Of a stretch of DNA of 64,000 bases, positions 26,082 to 35,305 are shown piece by piece (within the stretch, counting starts at the first letter, position 1; each line of letters begins with the position of its first letter). The position numbers were made by a program, and so were the translations under genes. The notes under the pieces are model-generated. The model was given only the letters and a program-made list of their open reading frames with translations. It made no database searches and was not told the DNA's origin. The DNA comes from Fundidesulfovibrio magnetotacticus (lineage in GTDB: Bacteria > Desulfobacterota > Desulfovibrionia > Desulfovibrionales > Desulfovibrionaceae). The DNA lies in contig NZ_BLTE01000013.1 in NCBI RefSeq assembly GCF_013019105.1, forward strand, positions 1-64,000. The letters run 5' to 3'.

Positions 26082-27587
26082 TCATCCCCTCAGCCCGGCG
26101 GGCAGCCTGATGCGGCCCTCGCGGGCCAGCCTCAGCGCTGCGGCCAGCACATCGCGTTGCGCGCTCCGCACATCCCGGAGCAGTACCCGGCCCATGCCGT
26201 TCACGTCCTCGCGAACCATTTGGTAGGCCCGTTCGCTCAGGTTCCGGCGGCACTTTTCGCGCAGGGCGTCTCCCGCGACGGCCAGGCTCTGGGTCAGCTC
26301 CTCGTTGCTGACCTCCTTGAGCAGCTCGCGGAAATCCTCGTCCGCGAGGTCGGCCAGCACGTCCACAGGAGCGGTCAGCAGGGTCAAGGCGCTCCCGGTC
26401 AATCCGGGACGCGCCTCCCTCGCGGCGGCCAGGAGCCGCACGCGGTCCGCCCGTCCCAGGCCGTCGAGCAGGGCCGACACGACCCAGGGACGGGCCCGCC
26501 CCCTCTCCGCCGGGTCGCCCGGCGCCTCCGCGAGATCCCGGGCCTCCAGTGCGAAATCCGCCAAAACGCCAGCCTGGACCGGCAACGCGAGCATCCCGAA
26601 AACCTGCTCCCCGCCGAGCCCAAGTGAAGAGGCAAGAGCCTCACCCACGCACCTGGGGCACTCGCGCCCGCCTGTTTCAAACAGCGCGTCGCGCCACGCG
26701 CTCACGCCGCAGGCCTGTCCGGCCGCTTCCCACGCGGCGCACCGCTCGCCCGTACAAGCGGCGCGCAGCAGCGGGCAGCACCTCGCGCCGTCCGTCTCCA
26801 GGCCGGGGGGCAGGGCCGCGCACGGCAACGGTTCGAGCCCGCTGAAGGCGGCTGAGAAGCCGGGCAGGTGCAGGCTCAGGCCTCCGTCCTCGCTGAGAAG
26901 CGCGGCCCGCTCCAGGGCGTCCCCGGCCAGGGCCAGGACCCCGGGCATGAAAACGGGGGATGCGCGGCGCGCGGCTTCCATGTCCCGGGACGTTGCCGCC
27001 GGGGCGGCCGCAAGCAGCGGCGCGCAATCCGCGTCGTCCAGGAGAACGGCCAGGCTTTCCAGTTCGTCGGGGCGGCAGGCGGCCACGAAGGTTTGCGCCG
27101 CATCGCCCCGCAGGAACCGGAAATCCCAGATTTCCCAGAAGGTCGAGGCGGCAGCCCGGCGGGGCATGCCGATGGCCTGGAGGGCTGTCGGCCCGAGCCG
27201 GTCCATCAGCCGGGCCAGCCTGTGGAAGGTCCGGCGCGGGTCGAGCCCCAGGCGTTCATCCAGGGTGGGGACGAAGCGCCGGGCGGCGTCTGCAACGATT
27301 TCGGCGTCCCCGGCAGGCCTGCCCGCGAGCGCCGCCGCGCTCCACGCGGGCGGGGCGCAGAGCAGCAGGCGGGCCAGAGCGGAAAACCCCTCGCCGGGGC
27401 GTGGAGACGGGGAGGGCAAGGCGCCAAGGAGCGCGACGCCTGCAAGGCAGTGCCGCGCCACGCAGCCCGGGCCGCCGCCGTTCCCGGCGGACCAGAACAG
27501 GCAGCCGCTTCCCCGGCAGGGACCGTTCAAAAAACGACAGGAGGCTCCGCCGCCGTCGGCCTGGGAATGCTGAAAAATGCCTGGCAT
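26082..27587 (-). CDS. FliG-like domain protein with a duplicated Cys motif, opposing the T6SS genes
   Basis: The 501-residue protein has a CAGGAG ribosome site before its ATG. Residues about 320-495 resemble the middle and C-terminal (torque) domains of flagellar FliG: VVSALLDGLGRADRVRLL, then DLADEDFRELLKEVSNEEL, DALREKCRRNLSERAYQMVRED and LRDVRSAQRDVLAAALRLA. From memory of E. coli FliG, the equivalents of R281 and D289 are kept, while K264 and R297 are not. Two copies of Cys-x6-Cys-x4-Cys-x2-Trp occur, at C17-W32 and C271-W286, each followed by further Cys; these may bind metal. The middle is Ala/Leu-rich. No flagellar genes are nearby. It follows an unknown gene by 33 bases in one operon. 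Confidence 0.65.
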   Translation of the reverse strand: MPGIFQHSQADGGGASCRFLNGPCRGSGCLFWSAGNGGGPGCVARHCLAGVALLGALPSPSPRPGEGFSALARLLLCAPPAWSAAALAGRPAGDAEIVADAARRFVPTLDERLGLDPRRTFHRLARLMDRLGPTALQAIGMPRRAAASTFWEIWDFRFLRGDAAQTFVAACRPDELESLAVLLDDADCAPLLAAAPAATSRDMEAARRASPVFMPGVLALAGDALERAALLSEDGGLSLHLPGFSAAFSGLEPLPCAALPPGLETDGARCCPLLRAACTGERCAAWEAAGQACGVSAWRDALFETGGRECPRCVGEALASSLGLGGEQVFGMLALPVQAGVLADFALEARDLAEAPGDPAERGRARPWVVSALLDGLGRADRVRLLAAAREARPGLTGSALTLLTAPVDVLADLADEDFRELLKEVSNEELTQSLAVAGDALREKCRRNLSERAYQMVREDVNGMGRVLLRDVRSAQRDVLAAALRLAREGRIRLPAGLRG

Positions 27588-27620
27588 GGACGTCTCCTGA
27601 AATGAGTTTCGCTCCGCCGG

Positions 27621-28901
27621 TCAGCGGAGGTAGTCGCGCGGATCGCGGCATTGCGCCAGCTGAGCCTCCATGAGCGCGAACGGCGTGAACCAGAACGACG
27701 CCATGGCCCCGGGGGAAAGCGCGGTCAGGACCATGGAGGTCCGGCGCTCCCAATCGGCCATCAGGGTCTTCGTCTTGAGCCGGACGGCCTCGCGCAGCAG
27801 CTCGGGGTCGCAGACCGCGCACAGGACGTTCAAGCCGCAGAGCATGACCGGGCATTGGCCCTCCGGACTGTCCGTGACCGCCTCCAGGGAGATCAGACCC
27901 TTTTCCCGGGCCAGCCGGTGCAGATGCGCCAGCGCAACGATCTGCGCGGCGGGTTCCATGTCCGGGCTGAAGCGCTGGAGGGGTGCGTGGGCCTCGAAGG
28001 GCGGCAGCTCGGGCAGGTCCGGGCCGGGCGATGCGTCCCGCAGGCGTTCCAGCAGGACAGGGGTTTCGATGGGCGCGTTGCCCTGGAAAACGCTGAAGAA
28101 GGCCTCGGCGCGGCGGTAGTAGGCCTCGAAGCGCTCCCGCTGCGCCCGGTGGAGTTCGCGCGAGCGTTCGAGGAACACGGCGTCCTCGTGGCGCTCCAGC
28201 ACGAGGATGGCCAGCGACCGGCTGAAGGGGTCCAGCCTGTCCACGACTGCGGCAAGGGGGGCCGTACCGGCGTTGCGCATCTCCTTGTGCAGCGACACCC
28301 AGAACCCGATGCACGCTTCGGGCGTGGCCGTGAGGCAGTCGAAGAGGAGCGCCGGCCCGGCGTCTGGCAGAGTGGGTGGGGCGGTCTTCCCGGCTTGAGG
28401 CGTCGGGGAGAACCTTAGAAGCCGGAGCAGGCCCCTGGGGCTGGGCGCGGGCTTGCCGGGGGGCTCCCAGGGCCTGGTCTCGAGGACCGCGCTTGCCCCC
28501 ATGTCGAACCTGGGGCCGGGGAAGGCGAGGGGGCCGATGCGGCCGTCGGAGATTTCATGGGCCAGGGTCCTTGCGAGGCGCTCGATCGCCTCCCGGGCCT
28601 CTTCGCTGGCGGGCGTCTCTCCGCCGAGGGGGTCGATTCCGGCCAGGACGCGCACGATCACCGCCCGGCGGAACGCGTCGAGGTTGGCCTGGGTCCGCTG
28701 GCGCGTCTCCGGGGAGGCCTCGAGCAGGAGCAGGGCGAGCTGGCGGTTGGTCAGCGAGCGCTCCGGGTCGCGCAGGGCGAGCAGGAGGGCGATGTCCCGG
28801 TCGGAGAGGAATTGGAATATCTCCGGGCCGTACTTGCGGACGGACGCTTCGATGGGGGATGGCGCTTCGGCGCCGGAGAGGCCTCCGGGGAGGTTGTTCA
28901 T
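27621..28901 (-). CDS. Unknown protein, first gene of the FliG-like operon
   Basis: I choose the ATG at 28901, giving 426 residues beginning MNNLPGGLSGAEAPSPIEA; the frame stays open much further upstream but only as antisense to tssE/tssF. Residues about 20-70 (YGPEIFQFLSDRDIALLL, NRQLALLLLEASPE) are helical and weakly recall FliG/MgtE-type repeats. The rest is Leu/Ala-rich helical with a small Cys cluster, CPVMLCGLNVLCAVC, near residue 360. No membrane span. It probably works with the FliG-like partner. I do not recognise a family, and it shows no TssA motif. Confidence 0.5.
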   Translation of the reverse strand: MNNLPGGLSGAEAPSPIEASVRKYGPEIFQFLSDRDIALLLALRDPERSLTNRQLALLLLEASPETRQRTQANLDAFRRAVIVRVLAGIDPLGGETPASEEAREAIERLARTLAHEISDGRIGPLAFPGPRFDMGASAVLETRPWEPPGKPAPSPRGLLRLLRFSPTPQAGKTAPPTLPDAGPALLFDCLTATPEACIGFWVSLHKEMRNAGTAPLAAVVDRLDPFSRSLAILVLERHEDAVFLERSRELHRAQRERFEAYYRRAEAFFSVFQGNAPIETPVLLERLRDASPGPDLPELPPFEAHAPLQRFSPDMEPAAQIVALAHLHRLAREKGLISLEAVTDSPEGQCPVMLCGLNVLCAVCDPELLREAVRLKTKTLMADWERRTSMVLTALSPGAMASFWFTPFALMEAQLAQCRDPRDYLR

Positions 28902-29329
28902 GGGGTCCGCCGGTGGATGGAGTGACGAAACGATCGAATGCCGGAGCGCGGCACGAGCCGATTCCGGGAGGCCGGGCGGGCTGATGGCGACGACGGGGCG
29001 CTGCCCCGGCATGGCTCCCGGCGTCCGACGCGGCGGCCCGGAAGGTTCGGGACGTCGCGGGCCTCCGCCAAGTCTCCAGGGAAGCCATGCCAGTCCCGGC
29101 GCGCTTGGGCAAGCGGGTCGCGGCGCCTGTGGGGGAAAGCCTCTCGCGTTGCGGGGCGCTTTCGCGCGCCGGGAGCCGGTCGCTGGCTCCTGCCGCCGCG
29201 TTGCCCGGGCATGGCGCGGGGAAGGACGACGGGCATCGCGCCGGGCAGTGTGAAGGGGGGGACTGCGGCAGCGCGGCCCGGGGCCATCCGCCCTTGACCT
29301 GGCGGCCCGGATCGGGCCAAGGTCGCCCC
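28902..29329. other. 428-base divergent gap
   Basis: This region lies between the start of the minus-strand unknown gene and a small plus-strand ORF. It is GC-rich throughout and should hold the minus-strand operon promoter, but no clear boxes, operators or coding frame stand out. Confidence 0.3.
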
Positions 29330-29572
29330 ATGCGTGGAGACGACATCCAGGAAGACAACGCGCGCAAGCGCGGCGCGGTGCACCACGAAACCCCGCCCTC
29401 GCGCTCCGACGAGGCCCGGCCCGACCTGGTGACCCCGCCCGCCGGGCGCGACGTGGCCGTGATGTTCTGGGAGTCCATCGGCATGAAGCCGGGGGACGAC
29501 TGGCGCGTGCGCGCCTCCGGGAGACCGGGGGAGACCCCGGACGAAGACCCCTCCCGGGAGACCCCGCGTTGA
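29330..29572 (+). CDS. Small hydrophilic hypothetical protein before tssE
   Basis: The ATG at 29330 gives 80 residues, MRGDDIQEDNARKRGAVHHE, then a middle PAGRDVAVMFWESIGMKPGD and a charged Pro-rich end. The ribosome site is weak. It lies 46 bases before tssE in the same direction and could be the first gene of the tssEFG unit. No domain was recognised; a chance open frame in GC-rich DNA is possible. Confidence 0.4.
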   Translation: MRGDDIQEDNARKRGAVHHETPPSRSDEARPDLVTPPAGRDVAVMFWESIGMKPGDDWRVRASGRPGETPDEDPSRETPR

Positions 29573-29618
29573 CGCGATGCCGCGCTTGCTCTAACTCCTG
29601 CGCGAGGAAGGATTCTCC

Positions 29619-30035
29619 ATGTACCAGCAGCGCCTCCTCGAACGCATCCGCGAGATGGAAAAGCACCCGGAGCTGCGCGGCAACCCCGACCCCGAGGTCG
29701 TGGTTGCCTCGGTGATGCGCCACCTGCGCATGATCCTCAACACCAAGCAGGGCACCGCCCCCATCGACGACGACTTCGGCGTGCCCGACTTCACCAACCT
29801 GGGCTCCACATTCGGCCAGGACACCATCCCCGACATCCAGCGCTCCATCGCAGACGTGGTGCGCAAGTACGAGCCGCGCCTGAAAAACGTCAACGTCACC
29901 TACATCCCCCAGAGCGACGACGTGCTCCAGGTGGCCTTCAAGCTCGAAGCCACCATCCAGACCGAATCCCGCGAGGTGCCCGTGGTCTTCGAAACCGTCA
30001 TCGACCCCGACGGCAAGGTCAGCGTGAAGGAATAG
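29619..30035 (+). CDS. tssE: T6SS baseplate protein TssE (gp25-like)
   Basis: TssE is a gp25-like wedge component of the T6SS baseplate that initiates sheath assembly. The 138 residues include LLERIREMEKHPEL, a SVMRHLRMILNTKQGTAP stretch, DDFGVPDF, and a beta-rich C-terminal part ending in KVSVKE. The gp25 EPR-type core appears as RKYEPRLKNVNV. The start follows GCGAGGAAGG. tssF begins three bases after the stop. Confidence 0.93.
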   Translation: MYQQRLLERIREMEKHPELRGNPDPEVVVASVMRHLRMILNTKQGTAPIDDDFGVPDFTNLGSTFGQDTIPDIQRSIADVVRKYEPRLKNVNVTYIPQSDDVLQVAFKLEATIQTESREVPVVFETVIDPDGKVSVKE

Positions 30036-30038
30036 CCC

Positions 30039-31772
30039 GTGATCAACCGCTACTACCAGCGCGAACTGGCCAACCTGCGCACCCTGGCCGTCGAGTTCTC
30101 CAAGAAGCACCCCGCCCTGGCCCCCATGCTCTCCGGCCCCTCCCAGGACCCGGACGTGGAACGCCTTCTGGAGGGCTCCGCCTTCCTCTCGGGCCTGCTG
30201 GCCCAGAAGCTCGACGACGAGTTTCCCGAGATCATCCACGGGCTCATGCGCCTCGTCTTCCCGCACTACCTGAGCCCCGTGCCCTCCATGACCATCCTCA
30301 AGTACACGCCCAAGCGCTCGCTCATGGAGCCCCTGACCGTGCAGGCCGGGTCCCACGCCGCGTCCATTCCCGTGGAGGGCACCAGTTGCACCTTCACCAC
30401 CTGCTACGACGTGGACCTCTACCCCCTGGCCATCACCGACACGGCCCTGGTCACCTCGGCCGGGCGCGCCTCGGCCCTGCGCGTCTCCCTGGAGATGAGC
30501 GGCATGCAGCTCTCCAAGTGGCAGCCGCCCGCGCTGCGCTTTCACCTGGCCGGAGACTACGGCCACGCGGCCGACCGTTTCCTGCTGCTCATGCGCCGCA
30601 CCGCGCGCATCGTGGTGCGCGCCAAGGAGGGCGGCGGCCAGGCCGTGCTGGGGCGCAGGAACCTGGTCCCCGTGGGCTTCGGCGAGAACGAGGCGGCCAT
30701 CCCCTATCCGCGCCAGTCCTACCCGGGCTACCGCATCCTGCAGGAATACTTCACCCTGCCGGAGAAATTCCTCTTCTTTGACGTGACGGGCCTCGAGGCC
30801 TGGCAGGACCGCGGCACGGGGCAGGCCTTCGAGATCGTCTTCGAGTTCGACAAGCCCGTGACCGACCCCCCGGCCTTCACCAAGGACAGCCTCGCCCTCT
30901 TCGCCACTCCCGCCATCAACCTCTTCCCCCACGAGGCCGACCCCGTGCTCCTGGACCACCGCATGCCCGAATACCGGGTGATCCCGGCGGGCGAGTCCAC
31001 GGGGCACTACCAGGTCTACTCCGTGGACAAGGTGATCGGCTTCATGCAGGGCTCCGTGGGCCAGCGCGAATACTACCCCTTCGAGATGTTCAACCCCATG
31101 AGCGAGGCCCGCCCCGTCTACTCGCTCAACCACCGCCAGAGCGCGTTGACCGAGCGCACCGACCTCTACCTCTCCGTGGCCTACCCCAAGGGCGCGGGCG
31201 ACCCGCAGACCGAGACCCTCTCGCTCTCCATCCGCTGCACCAACGCCACGCTGCCCGAGAACCTCCAGATCGGCGACATCTCCAAGCCCACCGAGACCTC
31301 GCCCGTGCTGGCGGACTTCTCCAACCTGCGCCCCCCCACGGCCACGCGCCAGCCTCCCATCGGCAAGGAGAGCCTCTGGCGGCTTCTGTCGCACCTCTAC
31401 CTCAACTACCTGCCCATGGCCGACACCGAGAACCTCAAGGCCCTGGTCAAACTCTACATCTTTCCGGAAACCAAGGACCGCGCCGGGGTGCTCGCGGGCA
31501 TCAAGCGCGCCGAGGCCGTCAACGACCTCAAGGTGGAGACCACCAACCGCCTCGTGGGCGGCATCATGATGCGCGGACAGCTCATCGAAATGCGCCTCGA
31601 CCCCACGGGCTTCGCCAGCATGGGCGACATGTACCTCTTCGGCTCCGTGCTGGATTGCTTCCTGGCGGGATACGCGGCCGTGAACTGCTTCACGCGCCTG
31701 GCCGTTGAGGACGTCTTCAAGAAGGAGCGCTACGAATGGCCGGCCCGGATCGGGGAACGCTACCTGCTGTGA
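30039..31772 (+). CDS. tssF: T6SS baseplate protein TssF
   Basis: TssF with TssG builds the baseplate wedge. The start is GTG 30039, three bases after tssE. The 577 residues carry the family opening INRYYQRELANLRTLAVEFS, then HPALAPMLSGPSQDPDVERL and the highly conserved AFLSGLLAQKLDDEFPE, followed by LMRLVFPHYL. The end (ARIGERYLL) overlaps tssG by 37 bases. The length is typical, and the frame is intact. Confidence 0.95.
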   Translation: MINRYYQRELANLRTLAVEFSKKHPALAPMLSGPSQDPDVERLLEGSAFLSGLLAQKLDDEFPEIIHGLMRLVFPHYLSPVPSMTILKYTPKRSLMEPLTVQAGSHAASIPVEGTSCTFTTCYDVDLYPLAITDTALVTSAGRASALRVSLEMSGMQLSKWQPPALRFHLAGDYGHAADRFLLLMRRTARIVVRAKEGGGQAVLGRRNLVPVGFGENEAAIPYPRQSYPGYRILQEYFTLPEKFLFFDVTGLEAWQDRGTGQAFEIVFEFDKPVTDPPAFTKDSLALFATPAINLFPHEADPVLLDHRMPEYRVIPAGESTGHYQVYSVDKVIGFMQGSVGQREYYPFEMFNPMSEARPVYSLNHRQSALTERTDLYLSVAYPKGAGDPQTETLSLSIRCTNATLPENLQIGDISKPTETSPVLADFSNLRPPTATRQPPIGKESLWRLLSHLYLNYLPMADTENLKALVKLYIFPETKDRAGVLAGIKRAEAVNDLKVETTNRLVGGIMMRGQLIEMRLDPTGFASMGDMYLFGSVLDCFLAGYAAVNCFTRLAVEDVFKKERYEWPARIGERYLL

Positions 31773-32770
31773 TCGAAACCCTGGCGGCCAAGCCCCAGGG
31801 TTTCTCCTACTTCCAGGCCATCAGGCTCCTCAAGCTCTGGGCGGGCAAGACCTCCCGGGACGACGCCGAGGAGTTCTACGACGCCGCCCTGCGCGTGCGT
31901 CCCTACCTCTCGCTCTCGTTCCCGGCCACGGACATGACCGACGTGGTCATCTCGCCCCCGGAGGAGGAGGGCGGCGAGCCGCGCGTGGAGATCACCGCCA
32001 CCTTCCTGGGGCTCTACGGCACGGGCTCGCCCCTGCCAACCTTCTACACCGAGGAACTGCTCGAGGAACGCTCCGACGACAAGAGCGTCTCCAGGGACTT
32101 CCTGGACATTCTGGGCGATCGCTCCTACGTGCACTTCTACAGGGTCTGGTCCAAGTACCGGCTCATGGTGAAGACCCTCGAAGAGGCGGACCCGGACTAC
32201 CTGGACCGCCTCTACTGCCTGCTGGGCCTGGGCCACGAGGAGCTGCGCTCCCGGCTTTCGCGCCCGTCGGCGGCCTTGCGCTACATCGGGCTCTTCACGC
32301 AGTACCCGCGTTCGGCCCTGGGCCTGCGCACCATGCTGGCCGACGCCGTGGAGGGCTCGCGCGTCAGCGTGGAGCAGTGCGTGCACCGCTGGGTGCCCAT
32401 CCCCGACGACCAGCGCAACGTGGTGGGCCTGGCCAACTGCGCTCTGGGCGAAGACTGCTGGGTGGGCCATCTGGTGGAAGACCGCATGGGCAAGGTTGTG
32501 GTGGAATTCGCCGACCTGGAGGCCGACCGCTTCCACGAACTCCTGCCCGGCAGGGAACTTAACTACCATGTGGAGAGCCTCATCGGCATGTACCTGGTGG
32601 AGCCCGTGGAGCACGACCTTCTCCTGAAGCTAAGGCCGGGCGAGGTGCGCCGCGCCCAGTTGGGGGCTTCCCTGTGGTCGCGCCTGGGCTACGACACCTG
32701 GCTGTTGCACGACGGCTACGCCGGTTCGGCCGAGGCCACCTTCCAGGGGGCCAGCGGCGTGCCGGCCTGA
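31736..32770 (+). CDS. tssG: T6SS baseplate protein TssG
   Basis: The 344-residue TssG pairs with TssF. It begins within the tssF end at ATG 31736 and keeps the family motifs FSYFQAIRLLKLWAG, a TATFLGLYGTGSPLPTFYTEE segment, FLDILGDRSYVHFYRVWSKY, and LGLRTMLADAVEGSRVSVEQ. The C-terminal LRPGEVRRAQLGASLWSRLGYDTWLL is typical. It ends the tssEFG block; a ClC channel gene follows after 148 bases. Confidence 0.94.
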   Translation: MAGPDRGTLPAVIETLAAKPQGFSYFQAIRLLKLWAGKTSRDDAEEFYDAALRVRPYLSLSFPATDMTDVVISPPEEEGGEPRVEITATFLGLYGTGSPLPTFYTEELLEERSDDKSVSRDFLDILGDRSYVHFYRVWSKYRLMVKTLEEADPDYLDRLYCLLGLGHEELRSRLSRPSAALRYIGLFTQYPRSALGLRTMLADAVEGSRVSVEQCVHRWVPIPDDQRNVVGLANCALGEDCWVGHLVEDRMGKVVVEFADLEADRFHELLPGRELNYHVESLIGMYLVEPVEHDLLLKLRPGEVRRAQLGASLWSRLGYDTWLLHDGYAGSAEATFQGASGVPA

Positions 32771-32918
32771 CGCCCCGGTCCCGGACAGCGGCCACGCGGA
32801 CCGCGCGTCCGGGCGGCTCCGGCCGTCGACGCCAGGCGGATCGACGGTCCTTGTCTTTCAAGAGCGCAAAATGGCGCGGCGGGGGGGCTGACTCCCGGAC
32901 GCCTCGCCGGATCACGGG

Positions 32919-34676
32919 ATGTTGACGCCACTGAAACGTTTTTTCGGGTCCCGCCGCCTGCGGCGGGTGCTGCTCTTCGTGGGGGTGGGGGCTGCCACGG
33001 GCCTGTTGGCCGTGGCCTACTCCTTCGCGCTGGAAGTCGGCTCCCGTCTGATCCAGGGAGGACTCCTGGGGCTTCATGAGCCCACGGCCTCCTCCATGGC
33101 CACCCTGGCCCGGCCCTGGCTCCTGCCCGTGATCACCACCCTGGTGGGGGCGTTCACGGGGGTGTTGGTGGGAAAATTCCTCCCCGAGGCCCAGGCCTCG
33201 GGCACCGACGGCACCGACGCCATGATCCGGGCCTTCCACCAGGGGCAGGGGCGCATCCCGCCGCGCGCGGCGGCCCTGCGCACGGCCACCTCCGTGCTGA
33301 CCATCGCCTCGGGCGGCAGCGCGGGCAAGGAGGGTCCGGTGGCCTTTCTCGGCGCGGGGTTCGGCTCCTGGCTGGCGGGCAAGTTCGGACTCACCGACCG
33401 CGACCGGCGCGTCCTGCTGCTCGCCGGGGCAGCCGGAGGCCTTGGGGCCATCTTCCGCTCCCCCCTGGGCGGGGCCATGACCGCCGTGGAAGTGCTCTAT
33501 TCCGAAGACTTCGAAGGCGAAGCCCTGCTGCCCTGCATCGTCTCCTCGGTGACGGCCTATCTGGTCTGCACCTTCTTCTACGGCACGCAGCCCATCCTGC
33601 ACATTCCCGACCCCAGGCCCGCCACGCTCCGGGAGATTCCCTTCTACCTCCTGCTGGCTGCGGCCTGCGCCGGGAGCGCGTGGCTCTATGTGCGGGGGTT
33701 CTTCTTCATCAAGTACAAGGTGTTCCGCCCGCTCGGGAAGCGCTTCGGGCTCGCGGCGGCCACGGCGGCGGGGGGGCTGGCCATGGGGCTCGTGGGCATG
33801 GCCTTCCCGGACGTGACCGGCTCCAGCCACGCCAGCCTGGAGCTGGCCGTGCTGGGGCAGATCCCGGCCATGACCCTGGCGGCGCTCCTGCTGGGCAAGA
33901 TCGTGGCCACCTCCTTGACCATCGGTTCGGGCTTCTCGGGGGGCATGTTCGCCCCGGGGCTCTTCGTGGGGGCCATGACCGGCGGCCTGGCGGGCAAGCT
34001 GCTCGCCTTCTGGCGGGCGGACCTGGCCCCGAGCCAGGGCGCGTTCGTGCTGGTGGGCATGAGCGCCTTCTTCGCCTGCGCGGCCAACGCCCCCCTGGGG
34101 CCGCTGATCATGGTCTGCGAGATCAGCCAGGGCTACGCGCTGCTGGCCCCGCTCATGCTCTGCACGGCGGTTGCGCTTCTGCTCTCGGGGCGCTTCTGCC
34201 TCTACGAGAACCAACTGCGCGGCAAGGTGAACTCCCCGGCGCACCGAGGCGAAGCCGCCGAGGCGGCCCTGCGCCAGCTCCGGGTGGCGGACGCCTACAC
34301 CCCTGGACGCGTGGCCGTGCTGGAGGAGGGCACCACCCTGGGCGCGCTTCCGGACATCATCGCCGGGACCGAGAACATCACCTTTCCCGTGCGCGGGGAG
34401 GGCGGGCGCATCACCGGGCTGGTCACCCTGGCCGACGTGCGCCGCGTGCTTTTCGAGAGCGCGCTCTATCCGCTGGTGGTGGCGCGCGATCTGGCGCGCC
34501 CGGCCGCGCTGCTCACGCCCGGGCAGGACCTGCACGAGGCCCTGCTGCTCTTCGTGGAGGCGGGCGTGCACCAGCTCCCGGTGGTGGACCCCGCGGACCG
34601 GGACGTGATCCTGGGCGCGCTCACCCTGCGCGACCTGCAGAACGCCCAGCGAGACCGGCAGCCCACCGGGGGCTGA
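32919..34676 (+). CDS. ClC-family chloride channel/antiporter with CBS domains
   Basis: The 585-residue protein has about ten membrane segments (residues 18-430) with ClC signatures GSAGKEGPVAFLG, including the gating Glu, and GSGFSGGMFAPGLFVG in the anion path. Two CBS-type regions follow at about 450-575 (ITGLVTLADVRRVLF and VILGALTLRDLQNAQ), which could bind nucleotides. The family moves chloride, often in exchange for protons, at the inner membrane. It lies between tssG and convergent minus-strand genes; a link to secretion is not evident. Confidence 0.9.
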   Translation: MLTPLKRFFGSRRLRRVLLFVGVGAATGLLAVAYSFALEVGSRLIQGGLLGLHEPTASSMATLARPWLLPVITTLVGAFTGVLVGKFLPEAQASGTDGTDAMIRAFHQGQGRIPPRAAALRTATSVLTIASGGSAGKEGPVAFLGAGFGSWLAGKFGLTDRDRRVLLLAGAAGGLGAIFRSPLGGAMTAVEVLYSEDFEGEALLPCIVSSVTAYLVCTFFYGTQPILHIPDPRPATLREIPFYLLLAAACAGSAWLYVRGFFFIKYKVFRPLGKRFGLAAATAAGGLAMGLVGMAFPDVTGSSHASLELAVLGQIPAMTLAALLLGKIVATSLTIGSGFSGGMFAPGLFVGAMTGGLAGKLLAFWRADLAPSQGAFVLVGMSAFFACAANAPLGPLIMVCEISQGYALLAPLMLCTAVALLLSGRFCLYENQLRGKVNSPAHRGEAAEAALRQLRVADAYTPGRVAVLEEGTTLGALPDIIAGTENITFPVRGEGGRITGLVTLADVRRVLFESALYPLVVARDLARPAALLTPGQDLHEALLLFVEAGVHQLPVVDPADRDVILGALTLRDLQNAQRDRQPTGG

Positions 34677-34705
34677 GGCCGTCGCGCGCGGGCCCGAAGC
34701 CTGCG

Positions 34706-35302
34706 TCAGGCCATCTCGCCCAGCAGGTTGCCGAAGGCATGCAGGAGGTCCGTCTGGGTGATGATGCCCACGAGGCGTCCATCCTCCACAACGGGCAGAC
34801 GGCGCACGCCTTCGCGGGCCATGAGCCCGGCAGCGTCAGAGGCGGGCAGCTGCGGGGACACGCTGAGGGGGGGCGTGGTCATGATGCGGCTCACGGGACC
34901 GCCGGGCAGGGAGGCGGGCACGGCCGCGCCGCCGGAGAGCACCCGCGCGGCCAGGGCCACGGGGGGCGCGTCCTTGGGCAGGCCCAGGGCGCAGAGGAAA
35001 TCCTTCACCGAGACAACGCCCACCAGCCGCGCCCCCTGGCAGACCGGAGCCCCCGAAATGCCGGCCCGGGCCAGCAGCGCGGCGGCGCGGTCCAGCGGGG
35101 TGTCTGGCGCGAGCACGGTCAACTCGCGGGACATGAGGTCCCGCACGAGCACGGCGGCGCGCAGCCGGGCCAGGGTGCGGACCTGGGCGGCCTTGAAGAG
35201 CGCCTTGGCGTCCGCAGGGGAGATGGACGCCGAGAGAGCCATGGAGCGCATGGCTTCCCGGACGTCTTCTTCACTGGGTTCGAGCAGGTCGATTCCGGGC
35301 AT
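34706..35302 (-). CDS. Tandem CBS-domain protein
   Basis: The 198-residue soluble protein has a helical N-terminal 50 residues and two CBS repeats. The first has VRDLMSRELTVLAPDTPLDRAA and LVGVVSVKDFL; the second has VSRIMTTPPLSVSPQLPASDAA and LVGIITQTDLLHAFG. Such proteins bind adenosine nucleotides. It lies four bases downstream of the chemoreceptor on the same strand, with only 29 bases to the converging ClC gene. Its target is unknown. Confidence 0.85.
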   Translation of the reverse strand: MPGIDLLEPSEEDVREAMRSMALSASISPADAKALFKAAQVRTLARLRAAVLVRDLMSRELTVLAPDTPLDRAAALLARAGISGAPVCQGARLVGVVSVKDFLCALGLPKDAPPVALAARVLSGGAAVPASLPGGPVSRIMTTPPLSVSPQLPASDAAGLMAREGVRRLPVVEDGRLVGIITQTDLLHAFGNLLGEMA

Positions 35303-35305
35303 GGT

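Noticed and set aside
25875-26627. 250-residue plus-strand frame beginning MPDPLNDERLPAL
   Set aside because: It runs antisense into the FliG-like gene and becomes low-complexity; its opening DPLND is probably coincidence, despite the DP-motif neighbours.
28902-31394. Upstream extension of the 27621 minus-strand frame to 1257 residues
   Set aside because: The extension is antisense to tssE and tssF and reads as GC-driven low-complexity sequence; the ATG at 28901 gives a sensible protein.
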